DNA from: Diaporthe sp. PMI_573
Lineage: Eukaryota > Ascomycota > Sordariomycetes > Diaporthales > Diaporthaceae
Assembly: GCA_021399435.1 (NCBI GenBank)
Contig: JAJTUP010000031.1
Span: 784,884 to 848,883 of the forward strand
DNA: 64,000 nt
Direction: 5' to 3'
The notes beneath the pieces are model-generated. The model did not search any database. It was given only the letters and a program-made list of their open reading frames with translations, and was not told the origin of the DNA. Made by a program: the position numbers and the translations under genes. Positions 12,948 through 24,670 of the stretch are shown here, piece after piece. Within the stretch, counting starts at the first letter, position 1; each line of letters starts with the position of its first letter.

Positions 12948-13141
12948 TGTAACGGCCGGGCGGAAGCCACGGGGAAGCCCCAGTGTGGCCCCGGCAAAGG
13001 TCCTTCTAAAAAGAGACCCGAAGCCCCCACATCTCAGACTTAAGGGGGGCAAGAATCAGTCTTGCACCATACCTATACCTAATATACGTGCTAGCCTTCC
13101 CAGTTCACCGGACCATTGTGCCTAGTGCAGAGCCCATTACA
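12948..13141 (+). repeat. Element A 3' LTR (194 bp)
   Basis: Runs from TGTAACGGCC to CCCATTACA with TGTAA/TTACA terminal inverted repeats. It is less RIP-mutated than the 5' LTR. It is followed directly by the right target duplication tacat at 13142-13146. Confidence 0.8.
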
Positions 13142-13146
13142 TACAT

Positions 13147-13697
13147 ACAAGGAGTTACCCTAGACTTGGCTACACGCAAGGAGTTACCCTAGACTTGGCT
13201 GCATGCAAGGAGCTACCCTAGACTTAGCACTAGAATTTTCTCTAAATACCAATAGGATATATATGCTAGGAGATAAGTTTAGTAGCCATAAGTTGATTTT
13301 TTAGGCTATTGTAAGACCCTAACTTTATATCTCTATATTCCCCTTATTTCTTACCAAAAAAGTATGTAATCTAGTTTATTAGATAGCCTAATTTCTAAAG
13401 TTTATCTATATTTAGTTTAGTTATTGTCAGAGTTAGGGTTGGCTGGTTATTTATAACTAAAGATAGTAGGTCTAAAGGGTAAATTTTTCAGCCCCGCCAT
13501 TCTTATATCAGAGCCAACCTATGCGTGCCTAAGGGTGATATGATGTTAGAGGGACTGTGAGGAGGGCTGACAGAAGCTTACTCGAATTCAATACCAAGTT
13601 GTCTAGACCATTCTCAATCGTCCCAATTCGCCTCAGTGCACCTTTCTGCGACCTTGTTGATAAACCACACTACTGAAGGCACAATCCTTTAGAAACC
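13147..13697 (-). repeat. LTR-B copy 2, part 2
   Basis: Reverse complement of LTR-B copy 1, including the caagtctagggtaactcc block, here present three times in tandem with about 30-bp spacing (about 13150-13230), and the ctgtcagccctcctcacag block. Similarity ends near 13697 at the ctaaaggattgt motif, so roughly 80 bp of the LTR start seen in copy 1 is missing or too diverged to see. Confidence 0.6.
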
Positions 13698-14781
13698 TAA
13701 TATTCTGCAGGCACTTAGAATGAGCGTAGCTAGAGTTAATTAATAGTTGTCTCTATCCATATTATAAGACCTTGTAGATATATATACATAATGTTCATCC
13801 CTGCGTGGCGAAAACCCTGCTGTGCCGAAAAAAATAACAGGTACTTTAACTTCAAATATGTTAAAAACTCTATATATATCAATGCATCCTAAACTTTTAT
13901 ATAAGTTATATTCCCTAGCTACTCTTGAGTATTCTAAGCCCTTTTTACTAGAAAATTACCTTGTTGTTATAGTCCCCGCGCCTGATCTGTAGAACGCCTC
14001 TGTTTACGGTAATAGAGAATTCCTCTAACACGCTTCCACCATTAAGCTCTTAGCACCCCTAATACTTATAAAAAGGTTATATCCGAGCTTTAGGACCTTG
14101 CTGCTACGCCAGTAAACGTTACGAGCCTTGTGGCTGCTGTGGTGTCTACATCTTTGCAAAATCGCCACGCCAAACAGTACTTCCCAATAAACGAGCGACG
14201 ATTCTGGTTAGCGCGAAACGCCTGGCTGATTTGGGATGTGGCTGGTGTTAAGGTTTGAGATCACGTGACATATCCGCAGTTATATGATGCCTCAGGCAAT
14301 AATATTATGCCTCAGGCAATAATACAGGAGACGAAAGCCGCTTGGAGACGAAAGCCGCTTGCGGCTTGCCCAAAAGAACCTTGAGGAACGAATTCGCCAT
14401 CGAATGCAGTATTTTAACAGGAGACTGGTCCCTGCGCGCCCGCCAACGCCTACAAGCCTGCCGGTCATTATGGACAGGTCGCACGCCGTGCTAAGATCTT
14501 CTCGCACTTCTCTGAGACATTTGCAGGGCTTCTACTACATCCATCCGGATAGGATAGCACCCATTCGGTTCGACAACACCGGGAAATTAAAACTGCGTTT
14601 TCACCTCTAGCACTTCAGGCATTCCGTGGTAAGGCAGCCATATCTTCCACCAGCCCAGATACTAGTAACATGTGTCCACGATCTTCGATAGATCTCGTTA
14701 TCTGACTTGCAGGCATTGTACCAAGGCGCCATCTTCTTATATATGTGCCTAATGCCTCAGATACCGGATAGAGAGCTCTCG
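13698..14781. other. Gene-poor transition to GC-balanced DNA
   Basis: Composition rises from AT-rich to balanced near 13980. No gene is supported. Two back-to-back tandem duplications are visible: atgcctcaggcaataat twice (about 14286-14322) and ggagacgaaagccgctt twice (about 14327-14361). An 83-codon plus-strand ORF at 14359-14610 starts inside the second duplication and resembles nothing known to me. The 3' flank of the DUF6604 gene occupies the end of this stretch. Confidence 0.5.
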
Positions 14782-17182
14782 TTATATTGCACTCTTCCAG
14801 AGAAATTGGTCGAGAGATAACTTGCCATCAAGCCCATTGAAGAAATTTTTGGCATTATTCACTGGTCTCCAGTATGGCAGGAGCAGCCTCGGTGCGATAT
14901 CCCGCTGATGGTCCACGATCTGGACTAGTAGGTCGTCGACTACCCCGAAACCTAGATCACAGTCCGGCTGAAATATTTGCTCCTTGACGGCGGTGAAGGA
15001 CTTACAGAGCTCCTCCATCGAATTTGCCCCAAAGAGGAAAACCGCCAGATAGTTGATACGAGCAACTGGCAAAGGTCCGCCGAACTCTTGCGCAACGTTC
15101 TCCTTGATCTTTTCCAAGGATAAGGTGAGGGGTGACGTATAGGCGCGCCTTATTGCCTCATCTTGTTCACGCTGAGTGGTGGGTTGCCACCGAGCTTTGC
15201 CTTCAAAGTTCAGATGCCAGAAATCGGCCGATGGTTCGTAGCCGAAAGTGTGCAAGTCATAGAAGTTTGATAGACGTGTCGATCCAGTTTTGCGCATCGA
15301 CATTCCTGGAATAGGCCGAGAAAGCTCTAACCGGCTGATCAGATGCGTGTCCGCCTTCCTGCGAAGCTGACCGCCCATGGCTCGCCGAAAATGAGAACTG
15401 AAATTTTCGGTAGGAAACACTCCAAGGAAGAGCTTATCTCGGAAGATCTCGCAGAGTTGGTCCAGCAGCTTGATCTGTCGAAAATTGGAGTCTATGCTCC
15501 GCAGTGCGTTATAGAGATGGAGCAGCGCGCATAGGTATCCCGTATCGCAGCAGAGATGCAGCCCCTCGAACATCGCGACGGTGAGAATCTCGACTATATG
15601 GCATCCAGTAGTCCAAGGGGCTTGGTAGTAGAGGTCAAAACGGACCTCTCTGGTATAGGCTTCCAGGCCATCAAATACACTCTGCAAGTACGGCAGGTTG
15701 TGGACTGACGCAGACTCCGTTCTCCTTTGAATCCACTTTTTAGCCTCGGAAAAAGATTCCTTGACCTCCAGGGCGAAGTGAAGCACCAAAGTACGGCAGT
15801 TTCGGTTGTTTAATACACCGTCTGGCCACGTATATGCCTTGTACGACGAGAGCAGTATTTCCATGCCGAATATCAACTGCATAGGTATAGGCAGCTCTTT
15901 CTCGCAAAATACCCTGCTAATGAAGGGTAGAAGTGGTTCACAAACGGGTTGCGGAGACACCGGCGTCTCAATAGCGGCGATTGCACGCTTTGTGGCGAGG
16001 AGTTGTCGCATGTGCTCCAACATCCGATCCATGGCCAAGCGGTCGAGCAAAGAAAACTGCGAGTTATCTTGCGAGATAGGAGCAATCAGCTCGGTAGGGC
16101 TCTCGCGGCCTCCAGCCTTTGGCGCAATCCTGGTATGTTCCGGAGAAGTCCTATAGTGTCGGAGGAGGTCTCCGTGGGAAATAAGCCCTATAAGATCTGT
16201 GAATCGTCGGGTCCCAGACTGCAATCCTGGAGTGTCCTTGAATTGGATCGTGATCGGTTTCATTCGGTACCTCGCCCATTTTGGAAGTAATGTATCATAA
16301 TCAAACTTTTCGTACCTCCTCCCCACCTCATAAAATGCAGTAGATGACAGCCACGCAGATAGGCAAATGGGCAGAGTTCCGTTCGCCGCCTCCATCCAGT
16401 ATTTATTGGACTGGTCGAGAATTGCATCTAGTGACTTTAAGGGCCTATTAGGACTGGAGGCGCTAATTCCATCGAGAAACGCATAACTCACGTAGATGAA
16501 ATAAGTAAGGTCAATCCACTCCCCCAGATCGTCATCCTCAAAGACAAAGCGATCGCCGAAGACTATTGTTTCATTTTTGGCGTGACGATCTTCACCCATT
16601 TTGGTAGTTGGAGTTGTGTCTTCTCCTACCGTGTCATTCTCATAAATGGCGGCCATCGAGCTGAGGGATGCGAAACGATTTTGGCTTTCCTTCGTTACTG
16701 GGACTCTTTGTGGAATATCGGGATAATCTCCGTTATTCGACTGGCTCTCCACCTGTTTCGACTGAAGAATATGAAGTATGTCCTCTAGCCTTGGCAAATC
16801 AGCGTTCCTTGAAGCGTACGGCATTGTATATCGTTTCCACTCACCTGGTGATGAACGCTTCATGAGCGTCATCGCTGTCTTGCGCAGATGCATCCGAACC
16901 ACTCGCATGAAGCTCTTTATACATCTGGTGGACTCTGCGTCGAGCCCCGACCGCCTGACGCAACGCTGTGACCACAGACAGAGGTACATTGCATTTATCG
17001 GGCAGTCGTTTTGCGAAATCGGCTATTTCTCTTGTGCTTCCGAAAGTTCCTTTCGATTTCCAGCCCTTCACGGACCAGGTTTGAGCTAAGAGCCAATCGA
17101 GGGCTATCTTCGTCGTTCTTTTATAGGAGAGGTAGAAATCCACCAATGTGTTTGTCGAGGTAGTCATGTTGTGAGCGGGCAT
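14782..17182 (-). CDS. DUF6604-domain protein
   Basis: Function is unknown. The N-terminus has the YLSYKRTTKIALDWLLAQT pattern of the fungal DUF6604 domain (a tyrosine/lysine-rich 'YK.YK..T..v..WL..t' start), followed by VVTALRQAVGARRRVHQMYK. Two exons are inferred: 17182-16845 and 16789-14782. The 55-nt intron (16844-16790) has a GTGAGT donor, a CTGAT branch-like site and a CAAG acceptor, and it restores frame (FITR joined to LEDILHIL). The product is about 781 aa. A helical region rich in leucine and aromatics runs through the middle (LFGMEILLSSYKAYTW; AMFEGLHLCCDTGYL), as usual in long family members. No signal peptide or membrane segment is evident. The gene stands alone between RIP-mutated blocks yet has no internal stops, so it is under constraint or young. 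The domain call is from pattern memory. Confidence 0.75.
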
Positions 17183-18658
17183 TGAATGAGAAAGAATAGG
17201 CTAGGTTGGTTTTTAGTCAACATTCAATGGGCGAGGGGAACGCAGGCCTTCACGTACTCAAATCCCGGCTCCGTTCCGACGTAGGGATGGACTGATTAAA
17301 CACAGTTGGCGAGATTGCGCTCATAGAATAGTAGGAATCAAGTACATGCCGGTTGGTATAATTCTCGACTACCGTCGCGTTATAGCGCCGGCATTGGGCT
17401 TCTTAACTGTGGTGGTTGAAGCCAGTTCTCGGTTTGGGCAGTAGTCCCGACTCCGCTCTTTAGCCCCAATGCAAGCTCCGCCATTGCGTTATCAACTTAT
17501 CAAGGCCCCGCGTGTCATCTTATCGTACGGTCACAGGAGGCTCGGGGGAGGAGTGCCTCGATTTGTGGCTTGTGTGGCTTAGAAGAAGCCCGGATCGCTA
17601 AGAGGCTCGAGCTTATTTCTTTTTTTGGAAGTCGGGAAGGGGAGCGGAAGGAGACCGGCCCCTCGCAGGTCCGCTAATGCCTGTCGGAACGAGCCTTGTG
17701 GCGTACGAACTATGGCGCAGGGATTGTGGCCTGTGAACAGGAGACCAGTCCGCTAATGCCTGTCGGAACGAGCACTGTGGCGCAGGAGATGTGGCCTGGG
17801 AGTTGTGGTGCAGGAGAAGATCAGGGCACCAAGTGGCCCGAGCAAATTTTCCTATTTGGGTATGGGGTAGGGAGAGGAGGGGGCGAAAAAAGAAGCCTTT
17901 CGTTCCTCAAGGCAAGAGCTCAGGGCGTTGGAAGGCCCGAGCTTATTTCCTTTTTCGGAAGGGGGGGAGGTGCCGGAGGAAGAACCTTTTCGTCTCTACG
18001 TTCCTCAAGGCATTACTAAGCACAGACTCCATGGAAGCTTCTAGAAGGAATCGGGAATTATGGATCAAATGGAGTTGTTTCCAGCGGCTCCAGAAGCGCC
18101 TGGGGCCCGAAACCTGGCTCGCGCTAAAAATAGCACGACCCATTTTTCGCTCACATTGGCATGTTCGGGGTCCCTTGATCGCCCACTTCCTTGAGTCTCA
18201 ACCGCCACTCAGTCCTTCCAATCCCCATCTCTATGTTCATACGGAGGTAACTCCTTATGGACGATCCCGCTAGTAAAGCCCTCACAGAGGCCTTTCTGCC
18301 AGGAGAGCCTCAAACATACAATGCCACAGGAGATCGGGCCCTCGAAAACCTCTCGGAACGAACCTTGTGGTTCTTCGATTTACGTCGGCCTTAGTTGAGG
18401 CTTAAAAGCGTGACAAAGTGTGGCACATATTGAGGGGTGTATATTGTGGTACAGGTAGAATTACACAGACCGTTTTGTAGAAAGTTCCTCAAGGCATAGA
18501 CTATCACCTCAATGCCCTATTAACTCACAACATTAGAACTAGTATTAGGCCTACAAAAAAGCAGCCCACGTTCCACACAATAGCCCAGTCCCCATAAGTA
18601 AGCCTAGCAACGGCTACTATAAGAAAAGAGAATACAGTAAATAGAGGCAGCACCATAC
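17183..18658. other. Intergenic DNA with short diverged direct repeats
   Basis: This stretch of nearly 1.5 kb has moderate GC and no gene I can support. It carries repeated units: ccgctaatgcctgtcggaac followed by gagc at about 17671-17695 and 17749-17773, with a related ctcggaacgaaccttgtgg at about 18352. A second motif, gttcctcaaggca, occurs near 17901, 18000 and 18484. A purine-rich 'gagcttatttc-ttttttgg-aag-gggagg' block recurs near 17608 and 17938. The ORFs of 107 and 160 codons across it look like chance readings through these repeats. Confidence 0.5.
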
Positions 18659-19139
18659 TGTTATGAACCAGCGTGTTGGCGCTAGAAGAAACCTGTCTGA
18701 GCGACCCCAACTAATGCCACGACGTCAGCCCGAGTAACGCTAGTTGGCAGAATCACGGGATGTGCCAGAACCAGGGTTAGGGTCAGGAACCCGGCCCCAG
18801 GGGTGGACCGACAGGACCGTCAGCGGTCCAGGCGACTACGGGCTGGACCGCAAATATCAAGAACAGTCCAGACGGTCCCACACCTAGGACGATGAAGAAG
18901 TCGGAACATATAAGGACATGGTCGTCACCACTATAGATAGCTTTTATAGAACAAGACTCTTTAGTTATCAATCTAAGTATTTAGTCTAAACAACTAGATA
19001 GCCTCATAGCTATTAATTATACCCGCAGAATTATCGTGTCTTCTACTAAACAGTCAAGTATTACCCCTACACTATACTACTAATATAAACCCTATAGGTT
19101 ACCTACTAAACCCTACAAAGGTTTAGTGTATTTATAACA
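18659..19139 (+). repeat. Element B 5' LTR (481 bp)
   Basis: Starts TGTTATGAACC and ends TTTATAACA. It aligns along its whole length with 25853-26333, differing almost only by transitions, with the 3' copy more AT-rich. It contains the palindrome-like ggaccgtcagcggtcc. Confidence 0.8.
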
Positions 19140-19199
19140 TTTTAACGACTCTTGTTTAAAACGGCTACGTGATTACTAACTATATAATATTAAGACATG

Positions 19200-20300
19200 A
19201 TAGTACCTTAGACCCTAGCCTCCTCCAGTATTAACAACAATAACAATACCCAAGATACAGCAGCCCAGATCACAGCCCTCTAGCAGGAGATTAATCTCCT
19301 CCACATAGCTTAATAGACCAAGGCCTACAAGATAGACAAGCCCGGACCCTATAAGGGAGATAAGGGAACCCTTTAAGGATTTCTTACCTAATACCAAGCC
19401 TACTTTAAACACCATTACCTCTAGTTTGATACCCATTATAATAAGATTATCTTTACAAGACATTAGCTTAAAGGCAACGTACTTATATAGTTTAAACTAA
19501 CCCTTAGGGACTACTTAGAAAACGAAGAACGTAAATAGGATAATAACACTAAAAAGAACTTTAAAAGCTTCGACTACTTTAAACAAGCCCTTAAAGATAC
19601 TTTTAGAGACCTAGATAAGGAAAGGTCTACAAAACACAAGCTCATGAAACTCAAGCAAAGAGGGTTAGCCTCTAAATATACAGCATACTTTAAACAACTC
19701 ACTACCTATATTAGTTAAGGAGAAGATATACTCATAAGCTAGTTCTATGAAGGACTAAAGGAGGATATTAAAGACGAGATTTCCAAACTAGACTAACCTA
19801 ACAACTTTACTAAATATATCGCCATAGCCATATATATTAATAATCAACTATTTAAACGACGACAAGAACACAACTACAAAAACTCCAGAAATCATTAAAA
19901 ACCTTGAATTTAGCTAAACTCAGGAAAGAAGTACTAGTATAGCAGTAACTTTTATAGTAACAACCAACCTTAACACCAACAAGGATACCATAGTACTACA
20001 ACAAGTACCTATATAGGACCTATAGAGCTCAACACAACTCAACGGAAGCCTTGTAACCAGGAATACTATAATTATAGGTAAAGAGGATACTTTACTAGGG
20101 AGTATTATAAACTTAAGAAATAATGGAAACCCGTCCCCAAAGGATAAAGGTAGGTTAACATAACTCAACAATAAGAGCTACCTAAATAATATAGCTACTT
20201 ACTTAACAAGCAATGCCTAGTATACCTAGAAGGTAGGATAAACTATATATATCAGCCCAATCTCTATATAGAATATCTAATCCACCCTAATAAGCAGGAA
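19200..20300 (+). pseudogene. Element B Gag region relic
   Basis: The frame after the 5' LTR encodes a leucine- and lysine-rich Gag-like segment (for example the phase of tactttaaacaagcccttaa near 19575 and of ctcatgaaactcaagcaaag near 19642). Stops interrupt it. Identification rests mainly on position between LTR and protease and on collinearity with the inverted copy. Confidence 0.5.
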
Positions 20301-21279
20301 CCTAAAAATCTAGACAACCTACTACCTAATTCCAAGCAAGTAGCAAATATTAATAAACAATACAAAACCCTTAATTAGACCTTCTATTTTAATAATTAGT
20401 ATATACTATACCTTTTAGAGAAAGAAGCCTCTAGATGGTTCCCCACAAAGCCTTAATAGGAACAATAGTTAGTAATAAGAAGACAAAGACTACTATACAA
20501 AATAGTAATAGAAAATAGTGACTTGGATTATTTAAGTACCAAGTATACAGAAGCAGAAAACCCCTAGAAGGATACCTAGAAGAAAGGCAGTCTACTACAG
20601 ACCAACCAACTAATAAGGTAAAACAAAGACCCTACCAAAAGCCCTAACGAAAACCCTGAAAAATACCTAGGACACAGCATTCCCATCACCCTAGACACCA
20701 GTACCACCAGGATCACTATTACAGGAATCCCGTTAACCCAAGCCATTAGAAAACTTAGTCAACTACCAGAATAATGTAAAACAGGTAATAAACCACACCT
20801 ATAGCCAGGATACCTAGAATATCAGGAAATCTCTTAGGTTTCCTATATCTAGAACCTCTACCACATTTACTTTAGGGAAAAAGCCAAGTTTAACTTATTT
20901 CTCTAACATTTTAGTAAAGGACCTATTACCAGGATATACAAAGAAGACAAGCTCTACTACTAGAAACCTAGTAAACATAACAAGGAGAAGGCCTATACTA
21001 TCCTTACCCTAAACCCCTAGTTACTACTAAAATACCTATAAGGTAGGTAATAACCTTAAGACTATAGATTACCAGGATACCTTATTTACAAGGAATACAA
21101 GCTAATAAGCTAGCATAATAACCAAATAAAGAAATAACATACTATAGAAACCCAGACCAAAAACTAGAAGGAATTAGAAAAAGACAATAATTACCTATAA
21201 GGGGACAACAGCCAATCAAGAACTATAGGTCCCTATATATAATATAAACAAGCAACTATATATATATTCTACTAAAGGC

Positions 21280-21360
21280 AAAAATTAAAGGGAAGATATA
21301 TAACATACTATTAGATAGTAATACTTAGGGCAACTTTATATTACTAGACATTATTAACAG
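21280..21360 (+). pseudogene. Element B aspartic protease motif relic
   Basis: The frame reads ILLDSNT.GNFILLDIIN, an eroded form of the LLDSGAxGNFI retropepsin active-site motif of Gypsy elements. The glycine after the serine appears changed to asparagine. It lies between Gag and reverse transcriptase as expected. Confidence 0.55.
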
Positions 21361-22079
21361 AGACAAGATCTCTTAGTATTAGAAAAAAGACCCCTATAAA
21401 CTTAGTACTATAGAAGACATAGAAGTAAGATATAGAGATAGAGTAATTAACATAGAGACTAATTATCTACTAGTCTTAATCTAAAGATATACTACTTCTA
21501 TGACTCTAGACATTATAGATACAGTATATTATAAACTAATCTTAGGACTTCTATAGCTAAGGGCCACAAATCCCCAAATTAATTAGACTACTAGCCAAAT
21601 CTACTAGGATAATACTGTTTTCTAGAAGAAGGTCGTAATTAATAGCAAGGGACAGAGTTTAGTTACTAGGGATAATAAAGAAACACGCTTAAATAAACCT
21701 ATAAATATCTCTAGAAGTAGTTAAAAGAAGACTTAGCTTTGGGAAAACAGAGAAGGATTAGACTAATCTTAGACCTTAAAAGAAGGTAGAAGTCGATTAA
21801 AACTATAGGAAAGTCGTGGTCTACCACAGACTAACTATTTAACTACATACTAATAGGAAACACAATAATACCTCCTCTACCTACAATATAGGAAAGAGAA
21901 GACCCTAGCAAGACTTAAAAGAATACTATATAAATATTATAAATTTAGAAAAGTATTCTAAGAGGAACTCGATACAGGAATCCCTAAATATAATCAATAG
22001 GATTATAAGATACCCCTATAAGAAGGAAAGATACCTAGCTTCTTGAAAATCTATAAACTTAATAAAGAAAAACTTAAGG

Positions 22080-23310
22080 TACTTAGGAAATACCTAGACA
22101 AGAACCTCTAAAAGGGATATATATAGCTTTTAAGATTACTAGCAAGATACCTTATCCTATTTATACTTAAGAAAAACAGTAAGCTACGACTCTATATAAA
22201 CTATTAATAACTAAACAATATTACTATTAAGAACTAGTACCTACTACTACTTATCAAGAAACTACAAGACTAACTTAAAGGAGTAAAATAGTTTATAGCC
22301 CTAGACCTTAAAGAAGCCTATAACCTAATCTAGATAAAAGAAGGAGAAGAATAGAAAACTATATTTTAAACATACTATAGATACTATAAATATATAGTTA
22401 TACCTTTTAAATTAACTAATATACTAGTATCTTTTTAAGAAATAATTAACTAAGTCCTATATAAGTACCTTAATATTTTTATTATTATATACCTTAATAA
22501 TATCCTTATCTTCTTAATAACTCTTAAAAAATACAAGGAGTATATTAAGTAAGTACTCTAGAAGCTCTAGAATATAAACCTCCTAGTAGAACTAGAGAAG
22601 AGCTACTTTTATATATAAAAAGTTAATTACCTTAAATATACTATTAAACCAGGATATATCAGGATATAGAGAGACAAGGTCAAAGCTATTAAGGAATAGC
22701 TAACACTAAATAATATTAGAGACATTAGGGTATTTCTAGGCTATACTAATTTCTACTAGTAGTTTATCAGAAACTATAGTAATATTTACAAGCCTTTTAC
22801 AAATCTTACTAAAAAGGAATAAATGTTTAAATAAATAAAAGAAACATAGTAAGTATTTAATAAAGTCAAGGATAGGGTTACCTAAGACCTAATACTTAAA
22901 GAAGTAGATTTTACTAAAGAATTCAAAATATATATAGATACCTTAAACGACGTAATAGGTAGAGAACTTACTTAGAAAAATAAGTAAGGACGAGTATATA
23001 TCATTATAAACTTTAGTAAGAAATTTAACAGCCTAGAAACATACTATACTACACCTAATAAGGAATTTATAGTAATAATATATACATTTCAGGAATAACA
23101 ACAGTACCTTATTAGAGCTAAGAAATAAATCAAGCTCTATATAGATTATAAAAACCTAACAACCTTTACTATAACTAAACAACTTAATAAGAGATAGGTT
23201 AGATATATAGAATTTCTCTCACAATTTAACATCAAGGTTATACATGTAGATAGAATTAAGAACACCTAAGTAGATGCTTTTAGTAGGCAACCTAACTACT
23301 AGAATAAGGA
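22080..23310 (+). pseudogene. Element B reverse transcriptase/RNase H relic
   Basis: Recognisable Gypsy RT stretches include KLTNI..SF.EIIN (eroded), an active-site region IIYLNNILIFL in which the YxDD aspartates are lost, NYLKYTIKPGYIRI, and IRDIRVFLGYTNFY..FIRNY with IYKPFTNLTKKE. RNase H-like sequence follows to about 23300. Lost aspartates and numerous stops show this copy cannot encode active enzyme. Confidence 0.75.
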
Positions 23311-23629
23311 ATCTCCTACTAAATGGATAATCTTTAGAACTTAAGAAGATAGGAGCCTTATACTTAACCAAGAACTTAACGCTATACTTAGAGTCAATAC
23401 TATACCTAAAGAGATACCTATAGATCCCAAGAAACAAGATAACTTAATTAAGGAAATATACAAAGCCCTAGTATATAGATACTAAGGTATATTAGTAATA
23501 GTTAAAAGAATCTAATAGACCTACTAAATCCTAAATTTTAGGTAAAGAATAAAAGAAATCATCAAATAATATAACTCTTATAATAAAAATAAAGCTTTTA
23601 GGTATAAACTATATAGACTCTTAAAGCCT

Positions 23630-24670
23630 CTACTAGTACCTACGACTATATAGTTATCTATTAGTCTAGACTTTATCATCAAGCTACCTCTCTTATAAGA
23701 ACCCTTAACTAAGGTACTTTTTAATAACATCTTAGTAATAGTTTATAGACTAAGTAAGTATATATACTTTATACTATACAAGGAAGCTAGTATAGTAAAA
23801 GAACTTATATATATATTCCTACAAATTATTATAAGTAATTACGGAATACTATACAAAATTATATTAAATAGAGATAAGCTCTTTACATTAAACTTCTAGA
23901 AGTTACTAATAAAACAACTTAAAACTAAACACAAGCTCTTAACAACAGTACATCTATAGATAGATGGATAAATAGAATAAATTAACTAGATTATAAAACA
24001 ATATCTTTAACACTACATTAACTAGTTATAGGATAACTAGGTTAAACTACTACTATTAGTATAGTTTACCTATAATAGTATAATAACTAGTACAACTTAA
24101 TAGTTACCTTTCTTTATAATCTATAGATATAAACCCTAGGCTTACTATAAAGCCTTACCTAACAACATAGTAGTAGAATCAGTAGAGTAAAGAATAACAA
24201 GAATCTAACAAATCTAAAAAGATATCTAAGATAAACTTTCCTTTATATAAAGTAAAATAACAAGATATATAAACTAGAAAAGAATTAAGGGACTAATTCT
24301 CAAAAAGAGAGATAAGGTCTACCTTCTCTAACGAAACATTAAAACCAAGTACCCTAGTAATAAGCTCGATTATAAAAAGATTAAACCCTTTAAAATCTCT
24401 AAGAAATTTTTAAATATTAACTACAAGCTTTCGTTATCTTAGGAAATAAGGTAATATCTAGTCTTTTATATCTTACTCTTAGAACTAATACTATAGAATA
24501 CTAAAATTAAAACATAGATTAAAACTATTAATAAGTATAATAAAGAATATAAAGTAGAATAAATTATTAACTTATAATAATACTAAAGAATAATAGAATA
24601 CCTTATTAAGTAGAAAGATTATAATTCTAATAAGAATATATAGGAGCTAATTAAGAATCTTACTAGTTAT
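23630..24670 (+). pseudogene. Element B integrase and chromodomain relic
   Basis: Integrase core motifs in order: ISLDFIIKLPLL, ILVIVYRLSKYIYFI, IISNYGILYKI, then HLQ.DG.IE.IN. A chromodomain relic lies at about 24545-24665: YKVE.IINL, IIEYLIK.KDYNSNKNI and ELIKNLT, matching YEVEKIL...YLVKWKGY....TWEP. Tryptophans are stops, the expected TGG-to-TAG change. Confidence 0.7.

Larger units (their letters stand above)
5380..13141 (+). mobile_element. Element A: chromodomain Ty3/Gypsy retrotransposon, RIP-inactivated
   Basis: The element is bounded by 194-bp LTRs and a tacat target duplication. Internal order on the plus strand is gag zinc knuckle, protease region, reverse transcriptase, RNase H, integrase, then a chromodomain, which is the Ty3/Gypsy (chromovirus) order. 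Frames are continuous for long stretches but peppered with stops at tryptophan, glutamine and arginine positions, so it is not coding-competent. Mutation is uneven: patches near 8310-8460 and 9010-9460 keep higher GC. The roughly 7.76-kb length is longer than a basic chromovirus because of about 2.4 kb between the chromodomain and the 3' LTR. Confidence 0.85.

Noticed and set aside
17696..18273. ORFs of 107 and 160 codons
   Set aside because: They cross the short direct repeats, have biased Gly/Arg/Lys composition, and show no domain or splice logic.
18770..18790. Telomere-like ccagggttagggtcaggaac string in the element B LTR
   Set aside because: It occurs once per LTR copy, with no tandem TTAGGG array; it is part of the LTR.
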